Below are positions 53,584-62,729 of a stretch of DNA of 64,000 nt, in pieces. Made by a program: the position numbers and the translations under genes. Position 1 is the stretch's first letter. Each line of letters begins with the position of its first letter. A model generated the notes under the pieces. It was not told the origin of the DNA. It did not search any database and saw nothing but the letters and a program-made list of their open reading frames with translations. This stretch comes from DATGPD01 sp041398565 (GTDB taxonomy: Bacteria > Planctomycetota > UBA1135 > UBA2386): contig JAWKUN010000003.1 in the NCBI GenBank assembly GCA_041398565.1, positions 372,001-436,000 of the forward strand. The letters are read 5' to 3'.

Positions 53584-54204
53584 ATGCACTCCCGATCTTC
53601 GGCCTCGACCGCGTATCCGATCCTGAGCTCTCTGGCCGAGCGCCAAAGTCCCCGCGCGTTCCGCGCCGAGCCGGTCACGCCGGCCCAGTTGGGGAGTCTG
53701 CTCGAGGCCGCGCGCTGGGCGCCATCGTGCTTCAACGAGCAGCCGTGGCGCTTCGTGTTCGCCCACCGAAGCGACGGCGAGGCTTTCGAGCGCATGGCTT
53801 CGTGCCTGGCGGCGGCGAACGCGCGTTGGGCGGCGCAGGCACCGGTGCTGATGTTGTCGGTGGCGAAGACGCACTTCGCGCGCAACGACGAACCCAACCG
53901 CCACGCCTGGCACGACGTCGGGTTGGCGGTGGAGAACCTGGTGGTGCAGGCGCAGTCGCTCGGTCTCGGTGTGCACCAGATGGCGGGGTTCGACGCGGCT
54001 CGAGCGCGCGAGGTGCTGGCGATCCCCGAGGGCTTCGAGCCGGTGGCCATGTTGGCGATCGGCCAGCCCGGCGACCCCGAGGTCCTTCCCGACGACCTAC
54101 GCGCGCGCGAGCTGGCGCCGCGGCAGCGACAGCCGTTGGCGAATCTCGCCTTCGAGGGCCGGTTCGGGGCGATCGCGCCGCTGGCGAAGTCGGCGCCGGC
54201 CTGA
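53584..54204 (+). CDS. Nitroreductase-family flavoprotein
   Basis: The product has 206 residues and fits the FMN-dependent nitroreductase family: SLAERQSPRAFRAEPVTPAQ with the conserved arginine pair, EAARWAPSCFNEQPWRF with the typical FNEQPW motif, and then VGLAVENLVVQAQSLGLG with a hydrophobic FMN pocket. The substrate is unknown; such enzymes reduce nitro-compounds, quinones or flavins using NAD(P)H. The start is ATG 53584 at the beginning of the conserved N-terminus. A very long open frame extends upstream but overlaps the MoxR and DUF58 genes on the other strand and is not real. The TerC gene follows after 47 bp. Confidence 0.92.
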   Translation: MHSRSSASTAYPILSSLAERQSPRAFRAEPVTPAQLGSLLEAARWAPSCFNEQPWRFVFAHRSDGEAFERMASCLAAANARWAAQAPVLMLSVAKTHFARNDEPNRHAWHDVGLAVENLVVQAQSLGLGVHQMAGFDAARAREVLAIPEGFEPVAMLAIGQPGDPEVLPDDLRARELAPRQRQPLANLAFEGRFGAIAPLAKSAPA

Positions 54205-54251
54205 CTTCGTTTTGGTTGCGGCCACGGCGGCGTTTGGCCACGCTCCCGCGC

Positions 54252-55034
54252 GTGTCCGACCTCTTGACCCTGGGGTTCCTCGTCTTGCTGCAGGCCGTGC
54301 TCGGCTTCGACAATCTTCTCTACGTCTCGCTCGAGTCGAAGCGCGTGCCGCCGGAGCGCCAGCAGTTCGTGCGCCGGCTGGGCATCGGGCTCGCCATCGT
54401 GCTGCGCATCGCCCTGCTGTTCCTCGTGCTGCACCTGGTCGAGAGCTTCCGCGCGCCGGTGTTCGGCTTGCACGTCGAGGGTTTCGTCGAGGGCGAGTTC
54501 AACCTGCACGCGTGCATCGTGCTCGCCGGCGGTGCGTTCATCCTCTACACCGCCACCAAGGAGATCCTGCACATGCTGCGTCTCGAGAGCGCCGGCGGGC
54601 CCGACGCTGCCGCCGAGCGCTCGGTCCCTTCGACCGTGTTCTGGATCGTGCTGATGAACTTGGTGTTCTCCTTCGACTCCATCCTCAGCGCCATGGCCCT
54701 GACGAAGGTGTTCTGGATCATGGCCACCGCCGTGGTCATCAGCGGTGCCCTGATGATGTGGCTGTCGGACTCCGTCTCGCGCTTCTTGCAGCGCAACCGC
54801 ATGTACGAGGTCCTCGGCCTGTTCATCCTCTTCGTGGTCGGAATCATGTTGCTGACCGAGGGCGGACACTTGGCGCACTTGACCCTGTTCGGCAACGAGA
54901 TCACCCCGATGACCAAGACCACCTTCTACTTCGTCATCGCCATCCTCATCGTCACCGACGTGGTGCAGACCCGCTACCAGCGCAAGCTCATGGCCTCCGG
55001 CCAAGCCCCCCCAAACCGCAACATCGGTGTCTGA
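54252..55034 (+). CDS. TerC-family integral membrane protein
   Basis: The product has 260 residues with seven or so membrane helices. It matches the TerC/Alx pattern: LLQAVLGFDNLLYVSLES near the start with conserved Asp and Asn, a middle AFILYTATKEILHML helix, and VFSFDSILSAMALTKVFWI with the second conserved Asp. Members of the family export manganese or are tied to metal and tellurite tolerance. The start is a GTG at 54252, in frame with the conserved N-terminus. It lies close to the nitroreductase gene, which may be coincidence. C-terminal residues are polar. Confidence 0.93.
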   Translation: MSDLLTLGFLVLLQAVLGFDNLLYVSLESKRVPPERQQFVRRLGIGLAIVLRIALLFLVLHLVESFRAPVFGLHVEGFVEGEFNLHACIVLAGGAFILYTATKEILHMLRLESAGGPDAAAERSVPSTVFWIVLMNLVFSFDSILSAMALTKVFWIMATAVVISGALMMWLSDSVSRFLQRNRMYEVLGLFILFVVGIMLLTEGGHLAHLTLFGNEITPMTKTTFYFVIAILIVTDVVQTRYQRKLMASGQAPPNRNIGV

Positions 55035-55110
55035 CACCAACTGGTGGGTTTGCTAGGGGTTTTCCCGTGGGCTCCACTCGCTCGGGGTGAGGTGCCGATG
55101 AGACGGGAGC

Positions 55111-56226
55111 ATGGCACTCCTTGGCCTCCTCGTCGCAGTCGGTTTGGTCGCGCCGCAGGAGCAGGCGCCTTTCGTGGTGGTGAGCGGTGCCAGGCACGCG
55201 AGCGGAGCGTTGCCGATGGCGGCGTTCGGCCTGGGTGATGGCGGCTTGAGCGACGCGGGTGCGCGACTCGCGCTCGCCCCAGGCGACGTCTTGTCGCCCG
55301 GCGGGATCCGCGTGCGCGCGCGCGCGGAGGGAGTGAAGCTCGACTTCCCGTCCGGTGCCGAACTCCTGGTGACGCCGTCGCTGCGCCTGTGCCTGCGCGA
55401 TGGCGCGCAGTCGCTGCCCGTCCTCGGCCGGCTGGTCCTCGCCCTGGCCGACGGCAGCCTGCTCGAACTCGAACCGGATGGCGGCGGGCGACGCCCCCTG
55501 CGCCGCGCCACGCTCGTCCACGGCAACGTGCGCCAAGTGTTCTGGCCGCCGCAGCAGGCTGTGCTGGTCGAGGCCGGCATGCGTCGCGACGGCGATGCTC
55601 GCACCACCGCCGCGCGAACCGACGCCTACCTCGTCCTCGGCGATGGCCGATGCGTCTACCGTGCTGTCGCCTTCGGTCCCTTGCTCGGCCTGCGCGCCGT
55701 CCTGCTGCCCCGCGACGAACAGCGCTTGCCGCCGGCCCGCATCGTCGTGGCTGGCGACGTGCTCGCCGCGTCGCTGCAGCGCCTGCCGGCGCACGTGCCG
55801 CCGCACCCGGTGCAGTTCCCGCAGGCGCCCGAGGCGGCGCAGCGTCTGGCGACCTTGGCCAATGTCCTGTTCGCACCCGGCATGGTCGAGCGCTCGGCTC
55901 GCGCGCGCGGTCCTCTCGTGTTGGCGCTGCCGCGGGAATGGCGCCTACGTTGCGACCTCGGCCAAGACCCGGGCTTCGCGACGCTCGGCCTGTACCGCGC
56001 CGACGCCACGGTGCCGGCGGTGGAGTGGACAATCAACCGCGCGCGCACCGAGCTGCGCCTGGTCCGCCCGTTCGGCGGCGAGAACGGGAGCCCGCGCTAC
56101 TTCTTGCGCGGCCTCGACCTGACGGACGAGGTGCGTGCCCTGTGGCCGGGGCGGCCGGGCCCGGAGGACCTGCGCTGGCTCGATCAGACCCTCGCGCATC
56201 TCGGCGGCCGCGGTCAAGCACGCTGA
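55111..56226 (+). CDS. Exported protein of unknown function
   Basis: The product has 371 residues. The first 15 residues (MALLGLLVAVGLVAP) form a short signal peptide. The remainder is beta-rich and Arg/Leu-rich, with a repeated hairpin style (VLGRLVLALADGSLLELEP) and a late WTINRARTELRLVRPF stretch. No active-site motif is visible. The ATG at 55111 has GGGAG very close upstream (55105-55109), closer than usual, but an in-frame stop codon at 55099 excludes longer starts. It is separated from TerC by 76 bp and followed by a Rossmann-type reductase gene after 77 bp. Confidence 0.7.
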   Translation: MALLGLLVAVGLVAPQEQAPFVVVSGARHASGALPMAAFGLGDGGLSDAGARLALAPGDVLSPGGIRVRARAEGVKLDFPSGAELLVTPSLRLCLRDGAQSLPVLGRLVLALADGSLLELEPDGGGRRPLRRATLVHGNVRQVFWPPQQAVLVEAGMRRDGDARTTAARTDAYLVLGDGRCVYRAVAFGPLLGLRAVLLPRDEQRLPPARIVVAGDVLAASLQRLPAHVPPHPVQFPQAPEAAQRLATLANVLFAPGMVERSARARGPLVLALPREWRLRCDLGQDPGFATLGLYRADATVPAVEWTINRARTELRLVRPFGGENGSPRYFLRGLDLTDEVRALWPGRPGPEDLRWLDQTLAHLGGRGQAR

Positions 56227-56303
56227 CTCGATCGCAACCCGGCTCTGCTATGCTCGCGCGACCACGCGCGTCTTGGGCGCACAACCCTGGCAGGGAGCGG
56301 ATC

Positions 56304-56948
56304 GTGAAAGTCGGTGTTCTGGGCTCGGGCGATGTCGCCCGCACGTTGGCGGCGGGTCTCACGGCCCACGGACACGAGGTCATGTTGGGCACGCGCGACG
56401 CCGCCAAGCTCGCCGAGTGGCAGGCGCAGAACGCCGCCGTCACCGTCGGCACCGTCGAGGCGACGGCGGCGTTCGCGGAGCTGGTGATCCTCGCGGTGAA
56501 GGGCACCGTGGCGCTGGCGGTGGTGCGCCAGGTGGGGGAGGCGATCGCCGGCAAGCCGGTGATCGACGCCTGCAACCCCATCGCCGATGCGGCGCCCGAC
56601 CACGGCGTCTTGCACTTCTTCACCGGCCCGGGCGAGTCGCTGATGGAGATGCTGCAGAAGGCTTGTCCTGCGGCACACTTCGTCAAGGCCTTCAACTCGG
56701 TCGGGCACGCCTTGATGATCGATCCCGAGCTCGAGGGCGGTCCGCCGACCATGTTCGTGTGCGGCGACGACGCGACCGCCAAGGCCACCGTCTCGCGGCT
56801 GCTCGGCGAGGTCGGCTGGGACGCGGCCGACATGGGTGGCGTCCAGGCGGCACGCGCCATCGAACCCCTGTGCATGCTCTGGTGCATTCCGGGCTTCCTG
56901 CGCAACGACTGGGTGCACGCCTTCAAGTTGCTGCGCGCCAAGGCCTGA
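56304..56948 (+). CDS. NAD(P)-binding reductase, F420-NADP reductase-like
   Basis: The product has 214 residues. The Rossmann motif KVGVLGSGDVARTLAAGL is at the N-terminus, followed by HGHEVMLGTRD, which is the usual NADP-binding loop with Arg after the second strand. ILAVKG, VIDACNPI and FVKAFNSVGH fit the F420-NADP oxidoreductase and related families. The cofactor other than NADP is unknown; F420 use should not be assumed here. The GTG at 56304 is supported by AGGGAG at 56292-56297. It is followed by the MqnD gene after 74 bp. Confidence 0.9.
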   Translation: MKVGVLGSGDVARTLAAGLTAHGHEVMLGTRDAAKLAEWQAQNAAVTVGTVEATAAFAELVILAVKGTVALAVVRQVGEAIAGKPVIDACNPIADAAPDHGVLHFFTGPGESLMEMLQKACPAAHFVKAFNSVGHALMIDPELEGGPPTMFVCGDDATAKATVSRLLGEVGWDAADMGGVQAARAIEPLCMLWCIPGFLRNDWVHAFKLLRAKA

Positions 56949-57022
56949 CAGCGTCGTCTCCGGGTTTCACCGGCGTCTCGCCGTCCGGTGGCGTGGTGGT
57001 GTGCACGTCCCCGGCGTGGACA

Positions 57023-57868
57023 ATGCGGACCCTGCCCCCCGTGACCACCGACCCCTCCACGTTGACCATCGGCCTGTCACCCTGCCCGAACGACACGTTC
57101 ATGTTCCACGGGCTGCTCACCGGGCTGGTGCCGCTGGCCGACCTCTCGGTGCAGCCGCACTTGCTCGACATCGAGGAACTGAACCGGCGCGCCCTCGATC
57201 CGGCGCGTGCCCTCGCTGTCACCAAGCTCAGCGTGGCCGCCTACGGGCGGGTGCGCGACCGGTACGACTTGCTCGACAGCGGCGCGGCGATGGGATCGGG
57301 CTGCGGTCCCCTCGTGGTGCGCGGCCGCGAACGCAACGATCTCCCCGACCTTGCATCCCTGTCGCGCCGGAGGATCGCCATCCCAGGGGAACTCACCACC
57401 GCTGCGCTGCTCCTGCGCCTGCTCGGTCCGGCGGACGCCTTCGTGGTGCCGATGCGCTTCGATCTGGTGATGCCGGCCGTGCAGCGTGGGGCGGTCGACG
57501 CGGGCGTGATCATCCACGAGAGCCGTTTCACCTACGAGAACCACGGTCTCGTCGCGGTGGCCGACCTCGGGTCGCTGTGGGAGCTGCGCACCAAGATGCC
57601 GATCCCGCTCGGCGTGGTCGCCGCCCGGCGTGACCTCGGCTCCCGCACCCGGCTCGCCGTGAGCGCGGCACTGCGCGCCTCGATCGCGTTGGCCCGGCGG
57701 CAGCCGCACGTGTCGGCCGAGTTCGTGCGCCAGCACGCCCGCGAGCTGAGCGAGGACGTCTGCCGGCGGCACATCGACCTCTACGTCAACGACTGGAGCG
57801 AGTCGATGGGCCCGGTGGGGAGGCTCGCCATCCAGCAACTCCTCGAGGCGGGGGACTCGGTCGGCTAG
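57023..57868 (+). CDS. mqnD: 1,4-dihydroxy-6-naphthoate synthase (menaquinone, futalosine pathway)
   Basis: The product has 281 residues. It matches MqnD: TIGLSPCPNDTFMFHGLL near the start, DIEELNRRAL, AVTKLSVAAYG, the SGAAMGSGCGPLVV turn, and GVIIHESRFTYENHGLVAVADLG. MqnD converts cyclic dehypoxanthinylfutalosine to 1,4-dihydroxy-6-naphthoate in menaquinone biosynthesis. This shows the futalosine route is used. I chose the ATG at 57023; a GTG at 57041 begins the conserved part too. No other mqn gene is in the window. Two tandem hairpin elements follow it. Confidence 0.95.
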   Translation: MRTLPPVTTDPSTLTIGLSPCPNDTFMFHGLLTGLVPLADLSVQPHLLDIEELNRRALDPARALAVTKLSVAAYGRVRDRYDLLDSGAAMGSGCGPLVVRGRERNDLPDLASLSRRRIAIPGELTTAALLLRLLGPADAFVVPMRFDLVMPAVQRGAVDAGVIIHESRFTYENHGLVAVADLGSLWELRTKMPIPLGVVAARRDLGSRTRLAVSAALRASIALARRQPHVSAEFVRQHARELSEDVCRRHIDLYVNDWSESMGPVGRLAIQQLLEAGDSVG

Positions 57869-58050
57869 CCGAAGGCCCGCGATCGCGGAGGCGATCGCCA
57901 ACAACGTGGCTCGGAGCGTGTACGCTCGTTTCTCTCACACGTTCCGAGCCGAAGGCCCGCGATCGCGGAGGCGATCGCCGACAACATGGCTCGGAGACGG
58001 GCCCAGCCCTCTCATGGAAGCCCGTACGCTCGATTCTCCCGCGGGCTTTC
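57868..58050 (+). repeat. Tandem hairpin element with GCGATCGC octamers
   Basis: A 49-bp unit occurs twice, at 57868-57916 and 57948-57996, with two differences. Each unit contains GCGATCGC, four bases, then GCGATCGC, so it folds into a perfect eight-bp hairpin. GGCTCGGAGCGTGT (57908-57921), at the end of the first unit, pairs with ACACGTTCCGAGCC (57937-57950), at the start of the second (13 pairs plus one wobble). Weaker hairpins follow up to 58050. The octamer matches the HIP1 sequence known from cyanobacteria. It could terminate the mqnD transcript. The remaining gap bases up to 58176 show nothing I can name. Confidence 0.65.
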
Positions 58051-58176
58051 GGGAGCGGATTTCGGGCCCGTGACCTTCGAGGTTGCAAAGCTACGGGTTT
58101 TCTCTATGAAGGGCGCCCGCGCGAGCCGGGTGAAGGACCTTTGCTCGGCGCCACAACCGCAAACTCGTCTCGGATC

Positions 58177-58614
58177 ATGCGTCACTCCTTCTTCTCCGTC
58201 GCCGCCCTCCTCGTCCTCGCTGGCTGCTCGTCGTTGCCGACCGACATCGGTGGCTTGATGGGCTCGGTCACCGGCTTGACTGGACAAGTGTCCAAGTGGG
58301 CGGGCGCCCTGACCTCGGGCAACATCGCCGACGCTGCTCTCAAGCAGCTGGCGGGCTTCTCCGGCCAGGCCGGCAACCTCGGCTCGGCGCTGTCGTCGAT
58401 GCTGGGTGGCAAGCAGGGCGAGATGCTCAGCCCGGACGCCAAGCAGGTCGCGGGCGAGGTGAAGGGCGGGCTCGACAAGATGAGCGGCCTCAAGCTCGAG
58501 GACCTGCTGAAGCTGGCGCAGCCGGCGCGGCAGGAGCAGGTCGACTCGTTCGTCGGCAGCAGCAAGCAGGTCACCGATCTGGCCAGCAAGCTGAAGTCGA
58601 TGCTGGGCGGCTGA
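58177..58614 (+). CDS. Small putative lipoprotein
   Basis: The product has 145 residues. The signal peptide MRHSFFSVAALLVLAGCSS ends with a clear lipobox (LAGC, Cys17). The mature part is helical, with Gly- and Ser-rich stretches (GLTGQVSKWAGALTSGN) and no recognisable domain. ATG 58177 was chosen because the signal starts there; the open frame extends slightly upstream. It lies after the tandem hairpin element and 54 bp before the SBBP-repeat protein gene, and may be co-transcribed with it. Lipoproteins of this size can serve as assembly factors, but that is a guess. Confidence 0.75.
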   Translation: MRHSFFSVAALLVLAGCSSLPTDIGGLMGSVTGLTGQVSKWAGALTSGNIADAALKQLAGFSGQAGNLGSALSSMLGGKQGEMLSPDAKQVAGEVKGGLDKMSGLKLEDLLKLAQPARQEQVDSFVGSSKQVTDLASKLKSMLGG

Positions 58615-58668
58615 GCACCGCCTCCGCCGCAGCCTCTTGCGCGGCGGGTAGCATGGAGCGCAGCGCCG

Positions 58669-61251
58669 GTGACAGACCCGGCGCGACCTCCAATGCGCTC
58701 TCTCGGCATCGCCGGCGCGGTGTGCGCCGTGGGTTGGCTGCTCGTCCTACGCCTCGGGTTCGCCGCGGCACCACCACCGGCACCCACCGCCGCGCCACCG
58801 CCCGCGACCCTCGCGTCGGTGTGCCAGACGTTGGCGGCGCTGCACGTCTTCGTCGCCAACGACGGGCAATGGCCGGAGGCCGTGCGCTTCGCGGCGCATC
58901 GCGGCCCCCTGTCGCTGCATGCCTGCGACGGCGCCTTCGGCGTCGTGCTCGCTCGGCACGAGCCGGCGGGACGCCCGGCAGGCGAGGAGCCACCGCGAGC
59001 CGCGCTCGACGAGGCGCGACGCCTGCCGCACCGCGCTGACGTGGCGGCCGCGGCCCTGCGCTTCTCGTTCGAGGGCGCGCGCCCGGTTCGTCCGGTGGGG
59101 CATGACCGCGTCCCGACTCGCTTCCACTACCTGCGCGGCCGCGATCCGGCGCGCTGGCGCTCCGACGTGCCGGGCTACGAGCGCCTGTGCTACCCGCAGC
59201 TGTGGCAGGGCGTCGACCTCGTGCTGCACGGCGGCGCGCGCGGCGACTTCGAGTACGACCTGCGGCTGGCGCCGGGCGCCGACCTCGAGCGGGTGGCGAT
59301 CCGCGTCGCCGGCGCATCGGCCCCGCTCTCGATCGACGGCGGCGACCTCTTGGTCCAGACGCCGATCGGCCCGCTGCGCCAGCCGCGCCCGCAGGCGTTC
59401 GCGTCGACGGCGGCCGGCGAACGACCCGTCGCCTGCTCGTACGAGATCCTCGGACCCGACCGCGTCGGCTTCCGCGTCGAAGGCCTCGATCGGGGCGCGG
59501 CGCTGCTGATCGACCCGCAGCTGCAGTATTCGACCTACTTCGGCGGCACGGCGTGGGACGAGGTCTTCGCCATGGTGGCCGACGCCGACAGCGTCGTGCT
59601 CGCCGGCCGCACCTTCGCCGCGGACTTTCCCACGCGCAACGCCCTGCAAGCGAACCTGGCCGGCGGCGCCGACGCGTTCGTGTTGCGCCTGCCTCTGACC
59701 GGCGGCGCGCCCGCCTACGCGACCTACCTCGGCGGCACGCTCGACGACGAGGCGCGTGCCGTGGCGCTGGACGCCGCGGGCGGTGCGGTCATCGCTGGTG
59801 CGACCTACTCGCCCGACTTCCCCGTGCGCCACGCCTTCCAGTCGACTCATGCCGGCCGCTTCGATGCGTACGTCGCGGTCCTGTCGCCCTCCGGCGCGTC
59901 GCTCCTCTACTCCACATACCTGGGCGGCAGCGGCGTCGAGGGCGTCGTCGGTCTCGCGCTCGACGCGACCGGCGCCGCGGTGGTGACCGGCGGCACCTCG
60001 TCGCTCGACTTTCCGGTCCGCAACGCCTTCCAAGCGGGCAACGCCGGCGGCTTCGACGCCTTCATCGCGCGCGTGCCGCTCACCGGCGTCCCACCGACTT
60101 CGAGCTCCTACCTGGGCGGCGCTGCCGACGACGGCGCGGTGGCGGTCGCGCTCGATGCCAACGGTGACGCGGTCGTCGCCGGCTGGACCAACTCGGGCGA
60201 CTTCCCGACGCGCAACGCGTTCCAGAGCCAGCTCGGCGGCGCCGCCGACGCCTTCGTCAGCTGCTTGCCGCTGTCTGGCGGACCGCCGAGCTGCTCGACG
60301 TTCCTCGGCGGCAGCGCCGGCGACATCGCCTACGCCCTGGCACTCGATGCGAACGGCGCCGCGGTGGTCGCCGGCGGCACCTCGTCGCCGGACTTCCCGA
60401 CGCGCAACGCCGCGCAGTCGGCGCTCGCCGGGGCGTCCGACGCGTTCGTGACGCGCTTGCCGCTGACGGGGGCGCCGCCCGTGGCGTCGACCTACCTGGG
60501 CGGTGGAGTCACCGAGACCGCGCTCGGTGTCGCGCTCGACGCCAGCGGTGCGGCGATCGTGACCGGCTGGACCTTCTCGCCGGACTTTCCGACGGTGGAC
60601 CCGTGGCAGTCGACCTTGGCCGGCGGCGCCGACGTGTTCCTGACCCGCCTGCCAGCCGCTGGTTCGGCGCCGACCTACTCGACGTTCCTCGGCGGCGCGA
60701 CCCTCGACAAGTCGTACGCCGTGGCGGTCGACGACCTGCAGCGAGCGATCGTGGTCGGACTCACCGACTCGGTGGCGTTCCCCACCGCGAACCCCTTCCA
60801 GGCGACGCTCGCTGGCTACTTCGACGTGTTCGTCACGCGTCTCGACCTGTTGCCGCGCGGCGCGTCCACCTTCGGCGCCTCCACGCCCGGGTGCGCCGGT
60901 CTCCTGCCGACGCTCGCGACGGGTAGTCCGCAGGTGGGGAACGGTGCCTTCGCCGTCGGTTGTGCTCGGGCACCGGCGGCGGTCAGTGGGGTCTTCGGCC
61001 TGAGCAGCGCGGCGCTGCCCGCGCCCATCGTGGTCCTCGGTGCCGAGCTCTGGATCGACCCGGCGGCGCCGGTGTTCGCGACCGCGATCGTCGGCAGTGC
61101 CGCCGACGGCACGGCGCGCGTGCCTCTGCCGATCCCGCCCGATCCGGGGCTGGCCGGCGCGCAGGTCTGCGTGCAGTGGTTCTGGCCCGACGCCTGTGCC
61201 ATCGGCAGGACGTCCGCCACCAACGCGCTCCGGGTCGTGGTGCAGCCCTAG
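58669..61251 (+). CDS. Exported SBBP-repeat surface protein with planctomycete C-terminal module
   Basis: The product has 860 residues. After an N-terminal membrane or signal segment (about 10-32) there is a region that precedes SBBP repeats in related proteins (FHYLRGRDPARWRSDVPGYE). From about residue 285 to 735, eight or more SBBP-type units follow with a core like YLGG....ALDA.GAVVAG.T.S.DFP. The end (about 745-860) is a beta module with STPGCAGLLPTL and VCVQWFWPDACA, similar to that of the protein at 17747. The GTG at 58669 has GGAG ten bases upstream; an ATG at 58693 is an alternative. It probably sits on the cell surface; SBBP repeats likely form a beta-propeller. Confidence 0.88.
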   Translation: MTDPARPPMRSLGIAGAVCAVGWLLVLRLGFAAAPPPAPTAAPPPATLASVCQTLAALHVFVANDGQWPEAVRFAAHRGPLSLHACDGAFGVVLARHEPAGRPAGEEPPRAALDEARRLPHRADVAAAALRFSFEGARPVRPVGHDRVPTRFHYLRGRDPARWRSDVPGYERLCYPQLWQGVDLVLHGGARGDFEYDLRLAPGADLERVAIRVAGASAPLSIDGGDLLVQTPIGPLRQPRPQAFASTAAGERPVACSYEILGPDRVGFRVEGLDRGAALLIDPQLQYSTYFGGTAWDEVFAMVADADSVVLAGRTFAADFPTRNALQANLAGGADAFVLRLPLTGGAPAYATYLGGTLDDEARAVALDAAGGAVIAGATYSPDFPVRHAFQSTHAGRFDAYVAVLSPSGASLLYSTYLGGSGVEGVVGLALDATGAAVVTGGTSSLDFPVRNAFQAGNAGGFDAFIARVPLTGVPPTSSSYLGGAADDGAVAVALDANGDAVVAGWTNSGDFPTRNAFQSQLGGAADAFVSCLPLSGGPPSCSTFLGGSAGDIAYALALDANGAAVVAGGTSSPDFPTRNAAQSALAGASDAFVTRLPLTGAPPVASTYLGGGVTETALGVALDASGAAIVTGWTFSPDFPTVDPWQSTLAGGADVFLTRLPAAGSAPTYSTFLGGATLDKSYAVAVDDLQRAIVVGLTDSVAFPTANPFQATLAGYFDVFVTRLDLLPRGASTFGASTPGCAGLLPTLATGSPQVGNGAFAVGCARAPAAVSGVFGLSSAALPAPIVVLGAELWIDPAAPVFATAIVGSAADGTARVPLPIPPDPGLAGAQVCVQWFWPDACAIGRTSATNALRVVVQP

Positions 61252-61400
61252 GAGTTCGCAGCGCGACCGCAGACCGGCCGCTTCGCGAATTCCTGCCAGA
61301 CGCCCCGTAAGGTCGTCGCTACTCTCGTCGTCTGCAGCAACTCGGGGCGCGAGGATGCCACGGTGGCCCGCTGCGCCGCGCAACTGTCCATCTCTGCCAC

Positions 61401-62729
61401 GTGCAAGCCGTCGTCCGATCCCAGCTCCAGCGCTTTCGCCGCCGCGTGCACCTGGCGACCTTCGCTGGCGGAACGAGCCGCGCCCTGGCGAGCTTGCTGT
61501 TGCTGGCGGCCGGTGCCCTCCTGATCGCTCGCCTGCTCTACGGGTGGCAGCCGGCGGTCCGACCGGCGTGGCTGTTCTTGTTGCTGCTGCCGGTCTCGTA
61601 CGGCCTGTGGTACGCCAGGCGCGTCGCCCTGCCGCCGCTGACCCGCGTCGCCCACCTCGACCAGCGCCTGGGCCTCGGCGGACTCCTGCTGGCGCGCACC
61701 GAGACGGGAGCCGGCGGCTGGGACGAGCGGCTGCAGCGGGCGCTGCAGTCGGCGGGCGACCACATGCCGACGCTGCACTGGTCGTTGCTCGGGCGTCGTG
61801 TGCTGTGGCCCGGGCTCCTGTTCGCGGTGGTGTGCTGGCTGCCCGAGGCGGAGCCGGCGCCGGTCGCCAACCGCTCGATCGCGCAGGCGCTCTCCGACGT
61901 GCAGGCAGCCCTCGAGCTGGCGCGTCAGGAAGGTGTCATCCCCGACGAGAAGCTGGCCGAGTTGGCGCGTCGCGCCGAGGAGCTGCTGCGCGGCCACGAG
62001 AACGCCAAGGAGGCGGCGTGGTCGGACGTCGACGAGCTACGGGCGCGTCTCGAGCAGGCGGAGGTGATGCAGCGCGATGCGTTGCAGAAGACGGCGCACG
62101 CGGCCAAGGCGCTGCAGGAGGCGGCTCGCAACCCCGGGGCGCAGTCGCCGTCCGGCGCGGCGCCGGATCTCGACACGCAGATGCGCGAGCTCTTGCAGCA
62201 CGCCGCGGCCGCCGGGCTGCTCGGCAAGCTGCCACAGGATGTCGACCCGTCGCAGGCCAGTCACGCCGGCGACGCCGAGGCGTTCGACAAGTTGGCGGCC
62301 GCGCTGGCCGAGTCCGTACTCGAGGAGGTGGAGGCGCACCCCGGGATGCTGGGCGAGGGCGGTGAGGATCTCGCCGAGCTCCTGCGCGGCATGCAGCCGG
62401 GCGGCGCAGGCGCTGACATCGGTGGGCGCGGTGGCGTCGACCGCGGACCCGGGCACGCGACGCTGGAGTTCGCCGAGCACTTCGACGGCGACACCAGCGC
62501 GCTCCAGGCGCACAAGCTGCCTCCGGGGCGGGTGCTGCCGCAGGACTGGGAGATCATGCAGACGCGCCGGATCGAGCCGGAGGTGGCGCCGACGCGCAAC
62601 CAGGGTGCGGGCGGTGAGGCTGCCGGGGGTGCCGGCGAGGCTGCGTGGCGCCGCCGCCTGTCGCCGACCCACCGCGCCGTCGTGCACGAATTCTTCAGCA
62701 GCCGCCACGGCGACGCAGACAAGAAATGA
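61401..62729 (+). CDS. Membrane protein of MoxR locus with coiled-coil region
   Basis: The product has 442 residues. Two membrane helices lie at about 27-46 and 53-70, and a third near 132-150. After these comes a long helical, charged region (about 160-245, VQAALELARQEGVIPDEKLAELARRAEELLRG) that probably forms a coiled coil. A disordered Gly-rich part and a short C-terminal helix finish it. The start is a GTG at 61401. Its last bases overlap the MoxR start (ATGA). Related proteins are found just before MoxR in several planctomycetes, as far as I recall; function is unknown. Confidence 0.8.
   Translation: MQAVVRSQLQRFRRRVHLATFAGGTSRALASLLLLAAGALLIARLLYGWQPAVRPAWLFLLLLPVSYGLWYARRVALPPLTRVAHLDQRLGLGGLLLARTETGAGGWDERLQRALQSAGDHMPTLHWSLLGRRVLWPGLLFAVVCWLPEAEPAPVANRSIAQALSDVQAALELARQEGVIPDEKLAELARRAEELLRGHENAKEAAWSDVDELRARLEQAEVMQRDALQKTAHAAKALQEAARNPGAQSPSGAAPDLDTQMRELLQHAAAAGLLGKLPQDVDPSQASHAGDAEAFDKLAAALAESVLEEVEAHPGMLGEGGEDLAELLRGMQPGGAGADIGGRGGVDRGPGHATLEFAEHFDGDTSALQAHKLPPGRVLPQDWEIMQTRRIEPEVAPTRNQGAGGEAAGGAGEAAWRRRLSPTHRAVVHEFFSSRHGDADKK

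Noticed and set aside
58747..61383. An 878-codon open frame on the minus strand
   Set aside because: It is antisense to the SBBP-repeat gene. Its repeats mirror the SBBP repeats and it has no independent domain.
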